From Selenobaculum gibii (lineage in GTDB: Bacteria > Bacillota > Negativicutes > ICN-92133), in contig NZ_CP120678.1 in NCBI RefSeq assembly GCF_030273445.1, positions 2,395,501 through 2,459,500 on the forward strand: a stretch of 64,000 nt of DNA, given 5' to 3'. Below the pieces are notes generated by a model. That model did not search any database, had not been told where the DNA came from, and was given only the letters and a program-made list of their open reading frames with translations. A program made the position numbers and the translations under genes. This document shows positions 7,829-15,199 of the stretch, one piece after another; within the stretch, counting starts at the first letter, position 1, and every line of letters starts with the position of its first letter.

Positions 7829-8607
7829 AAGGGTTTGCGATAGAAAAACGGTAGATAACTAACGTAACCCATATCGCGGAAATTTAGAATCGCTTCTGTA
7901 CCACCAACGAATAATACGCCGCCTGGTTTAAGCGCCTCAAAGAAGCGTCGATACAATTTATCTTTTGCCTCTTCTGTAAAATAAATAACAACATTGCGAC
8001 ATAAAATCAAATCAAAACCTGTTTCAAATTTATCTAATAGTAAATTATGTCTTTTAAATTCAATACGCGATTTAATATCTTCTGAAACAATATATTTATC
8101 ATTTTCCAGCTTAAAGTGCCCTTTTTCTCTCGACTGAGAAATATTTTTCACTTCATTTGTCGTATAAACACCTTTTTTTGCTTTTTCCAAAATTTCAATA
8201 TCTAAATCAGTAGCCAAAATACGATGACGCGTATGAGGGGTTAAATCATTTAGTATCATTGCTAAAGAATAAGGTTCCGCTCCAATGGAGCACCCGGCAC
8301 TCCATATGTTTAGTTTTGAGTTTTTCTTTAACAATTCCGGAATTACTTTTGCCTCTAATTCCGAGAATTTTTCCGGTGTACGGAAAAACTCGCTCACGTT
8401 AATTGTTAAGTATTCTACAAAATCACTAAATCGTTTGGAATCATTTTCAATCAGTTTAAAAAATTCCATATAAGTTTTCGCATTATTTCGTGTCATAAGA
8501 TTTGTAATTCTACGCTGCATTTGATTTGCTTTATATTGGTTTAAATCTATTTGGGATTTTGCCTTGAATTTTTCTTTAAATAATTCCCAGTCTCTTTCAT
8601 CAGCCAT
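7825..8607 (-). CDS. cheR: CheR-type protein-glutamate methyltransferase
   Basis: CheR uses S-adenosylmethionine to methylate glutamates of chemoreceptors. The 260-aa protein has the N-terminal all-helical CheR domain (residues 1-70, with QYKANQMQRRITNLM), TINVSEFFRTPEKF near 90, the SAM-binding loop IWSAGCSIGAEPYSLA near 115, and LILCRNVVIYF near 200. I chose ATG 8607 because AGGAGATG lies just upstream. A GTG at 8625 would place that site inside the gene. No receptor, CheA or CheB gene is adjacent, so it is an orphan here. The stop overlaps that of dacF by 3 bp. Confidence 0.92.
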   Translation of the reverse strand: MADERDWELFKEKFKAKSQIDLNQYKANQMQRRITNLMTRNNAKTYMEFFKLIENDSKRFSDFVEYLTINVSEFFRTPEKFSELEAKVIPELLKKNSKLNIWSAGCSIGAEPYSLAMILNDLTPHTRHRILATDLDIEILEKAKKGVYTTNEVKNISQSREKGHFKLENDKYIVSEDIKSRIEFKRHNLLLDKFETGFDLILCRNVVIYFTEEAKDKLYRRFFEALKPGGVLFVGGTEAILNFRDMGYVSYLPFFYRKPF

Positions 8608-8737
8608 ATTTTCATCTCCTATCACCTTAAAAAACTAAGATTTAATAATATATTAATTCAACATTTTCGAACAAACTCCTACTTGTTTTTATAATATACA
8701 AGATAATCTCCATTTGTACCATATTTAAATGTATCAA

Positions 8738-8779
8738 AACTAAAAGGGTTTAGACTTTATTGTCTAAACCCTTTTAGTT
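8738..8779. terminator. Bidirectional-looking terminator
   Basis: A perfect 18-bp stem (8738-8755 with 8762-8779) surrounds a 6-nt loop and has T-rich flanks on the minus strand. It ends the XRE gene transcript. Confidence 0.85.
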
Positions 8780-8803
8780 TATATTCCTATTTCTTTAATT
8801 TCG

Positions 8804-9142
8804 CTACTTGATCTTCTTTTTTGTTTCAAGATAATCTAAATACTGTTCCACTTCAGCAATCGTATCCGGATCCGCAGAAATAATTTTATACAAAAGCTTT
8901 TCCTTTCTATCTAAAGGATTTTTCTTATTTTTTACGCGCTCAAACTCATCGCGTCCTAGTAAATAATCTATTGTTACATTAAAAAAATCTGCTAAAGCTT
9001 TTAATGTTTGTGTATCTGGATCTCTTTTATCATTCTCATAAAAATTATATGACTGTCGGCTAATATTTAAAGCTTTTGCAATATCAGCCTGGCTCAAATT
9101 CCTCGCCTCACGTAATTCTCTTAGTCGATGCAATAAAATCAC
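8804..9142 (-). CDS. XRE-family transcriptional regulator
   Basis: This 112-aa protein has a classic lambda-repressor-like helix-turn-helix at residues 5-60 (LRELREARNLSQADIAKALN, then SRQSYNFYENDKRDPDTQTL) and a short C-terminal helical tail that may dimerise. It lacks a peptidase or metabolite domain, so it is of the small Xre/SinR-like type. It is followed by a strong terminator. The upstream 217 bp contain a promoter facing the other way for the 51-aa gene at 9360, which could be a target, but I see no clear shared operator. Confidence 0.88.
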   Translation of the reverse strand: MILLHRLRELREARNLSQADIAKALNISRQSYNFYENDKRDPDTQTLKALADFFNVTIDYLLGRDEFERVKNKKNPLDRKEKLLYKIISADPDTIAEVEQYLDYLETKKKIK

Positions 9143-9230
9143 CTCTTAGTGATTAATTATAACAATTAAACCCCATGACAAGTTCTATTAGCAACTTAAA
9201 GTAGCTTATTTCCGAACAAGCTACATTTTG

Positions 9231-9259
9231 TTGACATAAATTCTTGAATAAGATATGAT
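9231..9259 (+). promoter_or_regulatory. Sigma-70-type promoter for the 51-aa gene
   Basis: TTGACA at 9231-9236 and TATGAT at 9254-9259 are 17 bp apart. A small inverted repeat, GTAGCTT and AAGCTAC, sits about 10 bp upstream of the -35 box. Confidence 0.75.
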
Positions 9260-9359
9260 TAAACTTAATATAAGATAATGCCAGCTTATATAAACTTTAT
9301 ATTATAAATAATATATGAAAAAAATATAATTTTATTCTAGCCTTAGAAAGGGGAATATA

Positions 9360-9515
9360 ATGCAAAAAGAAATTACTTTATCTTTAACAGATGAGCTTGA
9401 TTTAATCACAAAATATGAAGCCGCCGATCTCGGTCTATCGCAAGATGAACTTATCGTTATTTGTATAATGCTAGGATTAAAAGAATATTTATTAACACTT
9501 TCCCCACAAAAATAA
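9360..9515 (+). CDS. Small ribbon-helix-helix-like protein, 51 aa
   Basis: A 51-codon gene starts at ATG 9360 behind AAAGGGG with an 8-nt spacer. The product begins MQKEITLSLTDELDLITK and continues with EAADLGLSQDELIVICIMLG. That is a beta strand, a helix, a turn at GLSQDE and a second helix, which is the Arc/MetJ/CopG fold layout. It may be a small DNA-binding repressor. It has its own near-consensus promoter (9231-9259) and is followed by a strong terminator, so it is a complete transcription unit. No toxin partner gene is next to it. Confidence 0.65.
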   Translation: MQKEITLSLTDELDLITKYEAADLGLSQDELIVICIMLGLKEYLLTLSPQK

Positions 9516-9530
9516 TTTATGCATATACAT

Positions 9531-9584
9531 AAAATAAGAGGTGATTACAAAATCGTAAACAATTTTGTAATCACCTCTTATTTT
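9531..9584. terminator. Bidirectional terminator
   Basis: A perfect 23-bp stem, AAAATAAGAGGTGATTACAA and on to 9553, pairs with 9562-9584 around an 8-nt loop. It separates the plus-strand 51-aa gene from the minus-strand nadC. Confidence 0.88.
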
Positions 9585-9631
9585 ATTTCATCAATGACTA
9601 AGTTACTGATGAAAATCATCTTAATCAAATT

Positions 9632-10477
9632 TTACTTTATCGCACCAATATCCAAGCTGATATCTAGTGCTTTCACCGAATGAGTAAGCGCCCCAGAAGA
9701 GATAATATCTACTCCTGTTTTAGCTATATCAGCAATTGTAGATTCTGTAATACCGCCCGACGCTTCAACAATTGCCGCCCCATCGATTCTTTCCACAGCC
9801 TCTTTCATCTGCATTAAGCTCATATTATCCAACATAATAATATCAGCCTTTGCTTTTAATGCCGCTTCCAACTGCTGCATACTTTCAACTTCAACTTCAA
9901 CTTTTACCGTATGTCCAATTTTTGCCCGCACGCGTTCAATGGCTTCTTTAATTCCGCCCGCAACTTTAATATGATTATCTTTAATCATCACCGCATCATA
10001 CAACCCTAATCGATGATTTGCTCCACCACCGACGGTAACTGCATACTTTTCCAACATCCGAAGTCCTGGCGTAGTTTTGCGAGTATCAACAATTCGCGCT
10101 TTTGTACCTGCGATCAAAACAGCAAACTGCGCTGTTTTCGTTGCTACACCGCTCATACGTTGTAAAAGATTTAGCGCTAATCGTTCGCCTGTTAGAATCG
10201 CCCGCGCGTCTCCTTCAATCTCGGCAATAATTGTCCCTTTTGTTAATTTTGTTCCATCTTCAACGCAAGCATGAAAAGAAATCGAATCTGATAACGATTG
10301 AAAAACAAGTTTTGCTATATCGACTCCGGCTAAAATCCCCTCTTGCTTTGCATGAATAATTGCTTTCGTTTTTGCTCCTTTGGGTACGATATTATTGGTT
10401 GTAATATCTCCACCACCAATATCCTCTAAGAGCCACTCTTCAATTTGATGCTTTACTTGTATTTGAGAAAACTCCAT
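9632..10477 (-). CDS. nadC: Nicotinate-nucleotide pyrophosphorylase (quinolinate phosphoribosyltransferase)
   Basis: NadC converts quinolinate and PRPP to nicotinate mononucleotide in de novo NAD synthesis. The start ATG 10477 is chosen because AGGAGG lies 8 nt upstream, giving 281 aa, the usual length. Motifs visible are LLEDIGGGDITT near residue 14, RMSGVATKT near 100, DTRKTTPGLR near 125 (substrate-binding Arg and Lys), and HRLGLYDAVMIKDNH near 155. It is the last gene of nadA-nadB-nadC, starting 11 bp after the nadB stop. Confidence 0.95.
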   Translation of the reverse strand: MEFSQIQVKHQIEEWLLEDIGGGDITTNNIVPKGAKTKAIIHAKQEGILAGVDIAKLVFQSLSDSISFHACVEDGTKLTKGTIIAEIEGDARAILTGERLALNLLQRMSGVATKTAQFAVLIAGTKARIVDTRKTTPGLRMLEKYAVTVGGGANHRLGLYDAVMIKDNHIKVAGGIKEAIERVRAKIGHTVKVEVEVESMQQLEAALKAKADIIMLDNMSLMQMKEAVERIDGAAIVEASGGITESTIADIAKTGVDIISSGALTHSVKALDISLDIGAIK

Positions 10478-10488
10478 CTTCTTTCCTC

Positions 10489-12066
10489 CTATTTGCGCTG
10501 AATAATATGCTTGCGCCATAACCCTAAACGTTCTGGATAATCACTACGATAATGTCCGCCACGACTCTCCGTACGCATATTCGCGGCAGAGCAAATCAAA
10601 GCACTCGTCATTAACATATTTAAGTATTCAATTTGCTCTATATCCGCAGTCTCACGATTAAACCAGAATTCGCGTTTTGCATTGAAGAATGCTTCCGCTT
10701 GCATTAACCCATCCTGACAGCGAATTAATCCGATGTAATTCGTCATCACTTGTTTTAACTCTTGCAGCTTCGCTTGAATATCCGTTAATTCAGCCGCTTT
10801 TCTCAGCTCATTATATTCCCACTCGCTATGCTTTATCTCAACATTTCCTTTAGCAAGTATCCGATCAATAATTCTTTTCCCATATGCCAAGCCTTCTAAT
10901 AATGAATTGCTTGCCAAACGATTTGCCCCATGAAGCCCTGTACAGGAAACTTCACCAGAACAGTATAATCGCTCAATTGAACTTTCTCCCCAACGATCAA
11001 CTTTCACTCCACCCATCATATAATGTGCCGCTGGAGCAACGGGTATAAAATCTTTCATAACATTTATACCATAATCAAGGCATGTTGCTGTAATCGTTGG
11101 AAAATGCCGATCAATATTTTCAATACCACTGACATCAAGGTACACGTAATCTGATTCATCTGCTTGCATCTCATTAAAAATAGCCCTTGCAACAACATCA
11201 CGTGGTGCCAAATCAGCTAATTCATGATAACGTGGCATAAAGCGTTCGCCCTTCGCATTTCTAAGCACACCACCAGCACCACGTACCGCTTCGGAAATTA
11301 AAAAATTTGGTATATTCGGAGCAGCAAGTGAAGTTGGATGGAATTGAACAAATTCCATATCCATTACCTCTGCACCAGCACGATATGCTATCGCAACACC
11401 ACTACCTGTCGCACCATCGGGATTCGTTGTATGGCAATACAGTTGTCCTAACCCCCCGCTCGCTAAAATCACAGAGTTTGCCCGAATAACTTCTAAATCT
11501 TTATGTTTATGTAAAATAAGTGCACCTTCGCAAATATTGTCTTCCACTAATAAATCTACAACAAAATGATGTTCCAACAATTTTATATTTGGTAGCGCTT
11601 TTACCGCTGCGAGTAATGCACGAACTACTTCAGCTCCCGTTGCATCCCCTTTGGCATGAATTACACGATTTCGACAGTGACAACCCTCACGCCCCAAACA
11701 TATCCCATTTTCATCGTAGTCAAAAACGGCGCCTAAATTCATCAATTCCTTGACTTCCTTGCGTCCCTCTTTCACTACAATTTTAACTGTTTCTTCATCA
11801 CACAGACCTGCACCTGCAACCAAAGTATCTGCAAGGTGTAAATCCAATGAATCATCTGCACCTAAAGCTACAGCAATCCCACCTTGCGCTTTGTTTGTAT
11901 TGCTGTCAAGCAGCGTATCCTTTACAGCGATAACGACAGAAAGCCCTGCGTGAGCAGCATTCCAAGCAGCCATTAATCCAGCCACCCCGCTGCCAATTAC
12001 AAGGCAATCCGTTCGCATCTGTCTAAGCTCTTTCGTATTAAAATTTAACGCATATCGACGCTCCAT
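10489..12066 (-). CDS. nadB: L-aspartate oxidase
   Basis: NadB is the FAD enzyme that oxidises aspartate to iminoaspartate, the first step to quinolinate. The 525 aa show the FAD-binding GSGVAGLMAAWNAA near residue 25, the NKAQGGIAVALG segment near 57, EFVQFHPTS near 235, GAGGVLRN near 265, ARAIFNEM near 290 and HGANRLASNSLLEGL near 375. This is the expected succinate dehydrogenase/fumarate reductase flavoprotein order. The start ATG 12066 follows AGGAG. It lies between nadA and nadC, with 12 and 11 bp gaps, in one operon. Confidence 0.95.
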   Translation of the reverse strand: MERRYALNFNTKELRQMRTDCLVIGSGVAGLMAAWNAAHAGLSVVIAVKDTLLDSNTNKAQGGIAVALGADDSLDLHLADTLVAGAGLCDEETVKIVVKEGRKEVKELMNLGAVFDYDENGICLGREGCHCRNRVIHAKGDATGAEVVRALLAAVKALPNIKLLEHHFVVDLLVEDNICEGALILHKHKDLEVIRANSVILASGGLGQLYCHTTNPDGATGSGVAIAYRAGAEVMDMEFVQFHPTSLAAPNIPNFLISEAVRGAGGVLRNAKGERFMPRYHELADLAPRDVVARAIFNEMQADESDYVYLDVSGIENIDRHFPTITATCLDYGINVMKDFIPVAPAAHYMMGGVKVDRWGESSIERLYCSGEVSCTGLHGANRLASNSLLEGLAYGKRIIDRILAKGNVEIKHSEWEYNELRKAAELTDIQAKLQELKQVMTNYIGLIRCQDGLMQAEAFFNAKREFWFNRETADIEQIEYLNMLMTSALICSAANMRTESRGGHYRSDYPERLGLWRKHIIQRK

Positions 12067-12078
12067 GACGTCACACTC

Positions 12079-12987
12079 CTAACGACAAACCTCTAGCATC
12101 TTAGTCAAACTTCCGACAGCTTTTTCTCTCATTTCAGCCGGAACAATTACCCGCGGCTCTAATGTTTCTAATGATTTCTTTATCTTTTCCAAACTGATTT
12201 TTTTCATATTTGGACAAACCATAGAATCACTTGCTAAGTAAAACTTCTTCTTTGGATTGTCCTTTTCTAGCTGATGAAAAACACCACATTCCGTAGCAAT
12301 GATAAATTCATCATGAGCACTTGCTTTTGCATAATTGATAATTTCCGTTGTGCTTCCAATATAATCAGCTTTCGCAAGAACATCCGCAGGACATTCAGGA
12401 TGGGCAAGGACTTTTGCATTTGGATGCTCCTCGCGCATATCTTCCACTTCTTCCACAAATAATCCATGGTGAACAGGACAAAAACCAGGCCAAAACTCCA
12501 TTTTTCTATTTGTTTTTTCACTTACGTATGCACCAAGATTTTTATCCGGGACAAACAAAATGTCCTTATCTTTTGGAATAGAATTTACTATTTTAATTGC
12601 ATTTGCTGATGTACAACAAATATCACTTAATGATTTTACTTCCGCAGTCGTATTTACATAAGCTACAACTACAGCATTCGGCATTTCAGCTTTCTTTTTC
12701 GCCAATGCAGCGCCTGAAATCATTTCTGCCATACGACAACCAGCATCTGCTGCTGGTAATAATACAATTTTATCCGGTGATAAAATATTTGCAGTCTCTG
12801 CCATGAAATGCACACCACAAAACACGATTACGTCCGCATTTGTATTTGCCGCTTTACGTGATAAATCCAAAGAGTCACCAACAAAATCAGCAATTTCTTG
12901 AATTTCTCCGGGTTGATACAAATGCGCTAAAATTACCGCATTTCGTTCTTTTTTTAACTTCATTATATCTGCAATTAAATCGCTCAT
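12079..12987 (-). CDS. nadA: Quinolinate synthase
   Basis: NadA is the [4Fe-4S] enzyme that joins iminoaspartate and dihydroxyacetone phosphate to give quinolinate. The 302-aa protein has AHLYQPGEIQEIADFVGDSL near residue 20, FCGVHFMAETA near 56, the cluster Cys in DAGCRMAE near 82, FCPVHHG near 168, HPECPADV near 196 and DSMVCPNM near 254. It is first in the nad operon and starts at ATG 12987 behind AGGAGAG. The promoter is at 13086-13114, with an inverted repeat over the probable start of transcription. Confidence 0.95.
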   Translation of the reverse strand: MSDLIADIMKLKKERNAVILAHLYQPGEIQEIADFVGDSLDLSRKAANTNADVIVFCGVHFMAETANILSPDKIVLLPAADAGCRMAEMISGAALAKKKAEMPNAVVVAYVNTTAEVKSLSDICCTSANAIKIVNSIPKDKDILFVPDKNLGAYVSEKTNRKMEFWPGFCPVHHGLFVEEVEDMREEHPNAKVLAHPECPADVLAKADYIGSTTEIINYAKASAHDEFIIATECGVFHQLEKDNPKKKFYLASDSMVCPNMKKISLEKIKKSLETLEPRVIVPAEMREKAVGSLTKMLEVCR

Positions 12988-13062
12988 GAAAATACTCTCC
13001 TACAAAAAATCTATCTAAAAACCTATGCAAAGCAGAATAAACCAAGTTTTTCTCTATGCTTT

Positions 13063-13080
13063 ACATGTGAACATTCATGT
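13063..13080. promoter_or_regulatory. Operator-like inverted repeat at the nadA transcription start
   Basis: ACATG-8 bp-CATGT at 13063-13080 lies immediately downstream of the nadA -10 box, where a repressor would block transcription. It could be the site of an NAD/niacin-responsive repressor, but no regulator gene is next to it. The assignment is inference. Confidence 0.45.
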
Positions 13081-13085
13081 TTGAA

Positions 13086-13114
13086 ATTATAATACTATTT
13101 CAATCTTATCGCAA
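13086..13114 (-). promoter_or_regulatory. nadA promoter
   Basis: On the minus strand, TTGCGA (13114-13109) and TATAAT (13091-13086) are separated by 17 bp. Confidence 0.75.
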
Positions 13115-13136
13115 GTATGTATACATAAAACAAAAA

Positions 13137-13173
13137 TACCGACAATTTGACAAAAATATCAAAACTATCGGTA
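13137..13173 (-). terminator. Terminator after the flavodoxin gene
   Basis: TACCGA at 13137 pairs with TCGGTA ending at 13173, with further inner pairing. On the minus strand it is followed by TTTTTGTTTT. Confidence 0.7.
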
Positions 13174-13210
13174 AATGAAATCAAAAATTTATTTTATAAA
13201 GGGGAACAGG

Positions 13211-13639
13211 TTAACAAATTGCAAAGTTAAATCCAAATCGCTCACATTTTTTCTCATCTTCCGAATCGGGCACTTCATTAATGATAAGACCTTCTTCAAA
13301 TAAATCCGCACCGAACGATATTACACGATCCTGCCAGTTCCTCATCCATTCTCCATCACCCCAGCCATAAGACCCAAATAACGCGACTTTTTTCCCCTTT
13401 AACAGTTCTTCAATACTTGTAAAAAGAGGTTCAAATTCACTTTCTTCCAAAACTTCACATCCCATAGACGGACATCCAAAAGCAAATCGATCAAAACTTT
13501 CCATATCAGCTATATTAAATTCACTGACATGAAAAAGAGTGCCAACATTGCCGCTATTTTCAACTCCTTTACTCATCGCTTTCGCCATTTTTTCTGTATT
13601 TCCAGATCCACTCCAATAAATTACTGCAACCTTTTTCAT
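13211..13639 (-). CDS. Flavodoxin
   Basis: This is a 142-aa short-chain flavodoxin, an FMN electron carrier used in place of ferredoxin. The phosphate-binding loop YWSGSGNTEKMA is at residues 8-19, FGCPSMGCEVLEE near 53 and LFGSYGWGDGEW near 87 form the two isoalloxazine-stacking loops. It is preceded by the DUF3793 gene with a 10-bp gap, a common pairing in anaerobic Bacillota. The start ATG 13639 has a purine-rich GGAGAGAT site. A terminator follows at 13137-13173. Confidence 0.93.
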   Translation of the reverse strand: MKKVAVIYWSGSGNTEKMAKAMSKGVENSGNVGTLFHVSEFNIADMESFDRFAFGCPSMGCEVLEESEFEPLFTSIEELLKGKKVALFGSYGWGDGEWMRNWQDRVISFGADLFEEGLIINEVPDSEDEKKCERFGFNFAIC

Positions 13640-13649
13640 CTTATCTCTC

Positions 13650-14213
13650 CTATCCTACTTTTAATAAATTCAACAAACTTTCACCTTTTTGTAATCTTCT
13701 GCAAAAAATCTCACTACAGCGTGTATATTTATGAAAAATTTGTTCCGCATTATATACATTGGTATAAACTTTCCAATATCCATTCATCTTGAAATTTTTC
13801 CCATTATACTTTAAAAATCCAACAACATCATCATAAGGGAATCCTAAAAACAAACCAATTTCATGCGGAAAATCTTTTTTTATTCGCATTCTTAACTTCA
13901 AATGTTCAATTTTATCTTTTAGAGAATCTTCAATATCATAGCCTAGTCTTTGTAAGAATAATGCGATTCTATCTTCCTTCAAAGTTTTTGCTAAATCTTT
14001 TTCTTGATAAATAAATAAGAGGATATAACGCTCAGTTTCTACTAACGTCGTAATCTCTATTCCTTTGCAATTTAAACATTGATTATATTCTTCCATTAAA
14101 GATTTCCACTCAGAAAAATTCTTTTTCTGTAAAGAAATTACGGTGCCGTCTTTTATCCCTGCTAATGTCGGGGCACCATAGAATGCTAACATTTTTTCAA
14201 ATTTCTCACACAA
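13650..14213 (-). CDS. DUF3793 family protein
   Basis: The protein matches the DUF3793 pattern: an opening with GAPTLAGIKDG, a central LFIYQEKDLAKTLKEDRIA, and the conserved FPHEIGLFLGFPYDDVVGF near residue 120 followed by NGYWKVYTN. The function of the family is not known. It is repeatedly found beside flavodoxin genes, as here (10 bp apart). I prefer TTG 14213 as the start because AGGAGG is 6-7 nt upstream. The ATG at 14219 abuts that site. The gene overlaps the end of the HD-GYP gene by 8 bp, so the three genes form one operon. Confidence 0.85.
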   Translation of the reverse strand: MCEKFEKMLAFYGAPTLAGIKDGTVISLQKKNFSEWKSLMEEYNQCLNCKGIEITTLVETERYILLFIYQEKDLAKTLKEDRIALFLQRLGYDIEDSLKDKIEHLKLRMRIKKDFPHEIGLFLGFPYDDVVGFLKYNGKNFKMNGYWKVYTNVYNAEQIFHKYTRCSEIFCRRLQKGESLLNLLKVG

Positions 14214-14844
14214 AATCATCCCTCCTTGCTTTTTTATTATAATTTATTTGATAATGATTTTCAATATCAAATAAATTATAATTTTTACATAACTGTACAA
14301 TACATGAATCGAATTGCGTTCCCGAGCAGCGGATGAGCTCTTTTACCGCTTCATCGGTACGCAAAGCCGTTCGATATGCTCTAGCACTCGTCATCGCATC
14401 AAAAGCATCTGCAATTGATACAATTCTTGCACCGATTGATATTTCATTTCCCCTCAATCCATCAGGGTATCCATTCCCATCTATACGCTCATGATGATGG
14501 CGAACAATATCAATAATAGAATCTAACACACTAATTTTTCCAACAATTTCAGCACCTATACAAGTATGATTTTTCATTACCGCAAATTCTTCGCCTGTCA
14601 ATTTTCCTATTTTATTTAAAATTGCATCAGGTATGCCTATCTTACCTATATCATGTAAATGAGCACCAATATGAATGCGAAGCTGTTCCTTTTTAGTAAA
14701 ATTCATCTGTTTCGCTATTTTTAAAGATAACTCCGCAACTCTTTCGGAATGACCACAAGTATATGGATTCTTTGCATCTAATGCAGTTCCTAGCACTTCA
14801 ACAATTTCGTGCAAAAATTCATCAAAAAATAAATGTTTCTCCAT
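14206..14844 (-). CDS. HD-GYP domain protein (putative c-di-GMP phosphodiesterase)
   Basis: HD-GYP proteins hydrolyse cyclic di-GMP to GMP. The 212 aa are almost all one domain: YTCGHSERVAELSLKIAK near residue 27, the HD pair in HLHDIGKIGIPD near 62, HHERIDGNGYPDGL near 115 giving the GYP motif, and ARIVSIADAFDAMTS near 140. Key residues look intact. No receiver or membrane sensor is fused, so input must come from elsewhere. It is the first gene of the three-gene unit with DUF3793 and flavodoxin. Other c-di-GMP genes lie at 26696 and 28513. Confidence 0.88.
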   Translation of the reverse strand: MEKHLFFDEFLHEIVEVLGTALDAKNPYTCGHSERVAELSLKIAKQMNFTKKEQLRIHIGAHLHDIGKIGIPDAILNKIGKLTGEEFAVMKNHTCIGAEIVGKISVLDSIIDIVRHHHERIDGNGYPDGLRGNEISIGARIVSIADAFDAMTSARAYRTALRTDEAVKELIRCSGTQFDSCIVQLCKNYNLFDIENHYQINYNKKARRDDFV

Positions 14845-15199
14845 GAAAAGTTTTCTCCTAAAATACTTTTTTAGAAAATCTTATCTACGTTTATTACATT
14901 CTATATTGCTTATAATCAAAGAGCTGCCCAATATCGTTAGAATATTGAGCAGCCTTTGAATTTATATATTTGAGAGTCGATATTGATAATATAACATAAA
15001 TGATATTGAATATCAATATCATTTATGTTATATTTTTTATTTTTTTAAAATTTATATTTTATTGAGGTTTTTTTTAAAGCATGATAGAATTCAAAAAGGA
15101 TAACTCTTCCTTTTTTATTAATCATCTCCTATAAAATTATATTAATTTCTAAAGTAATCTGATATTTTCACGCTAAGATCTTCCACGGAGGTATATCCA
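14845..15199. other. Divergent intergenic region between HD-GYP and hybrid sensor genes
   Basis: This 355-bp AT-rich stretch contains two hairpins and no open frame that I can support. The first is an imperfect terminator-like stem at 14919-14957, with GCTGCCCAATAT and ATATTGAGCAGC. The second is a perfect 22-bp hairpin at 14988-15034. The ribosome site GGAGG for the sensor gene lies at about 15188. Confidence 0.5.
14988..15034. repeat. Perfect 22-bp inverted repeat with 3-nt loop
   Basis: AATATAACATAAATGATATT and on to 15009 is exactly complementary to 15013-15034 around ATA, then TTTTATTTTTTT follows. It could be a plus-strand terminator, although no plus-strand gene precedes it, or a binding site for a regulator of the sensor gene. 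Confidence 0.7.

Noticed and set aside
8804-9515. XRE and ribbon-helix-helix genes as a toxin-antitoxin pair
   Set aside because: They are divergent, each has its own terminator, and neither resembles a toxin.
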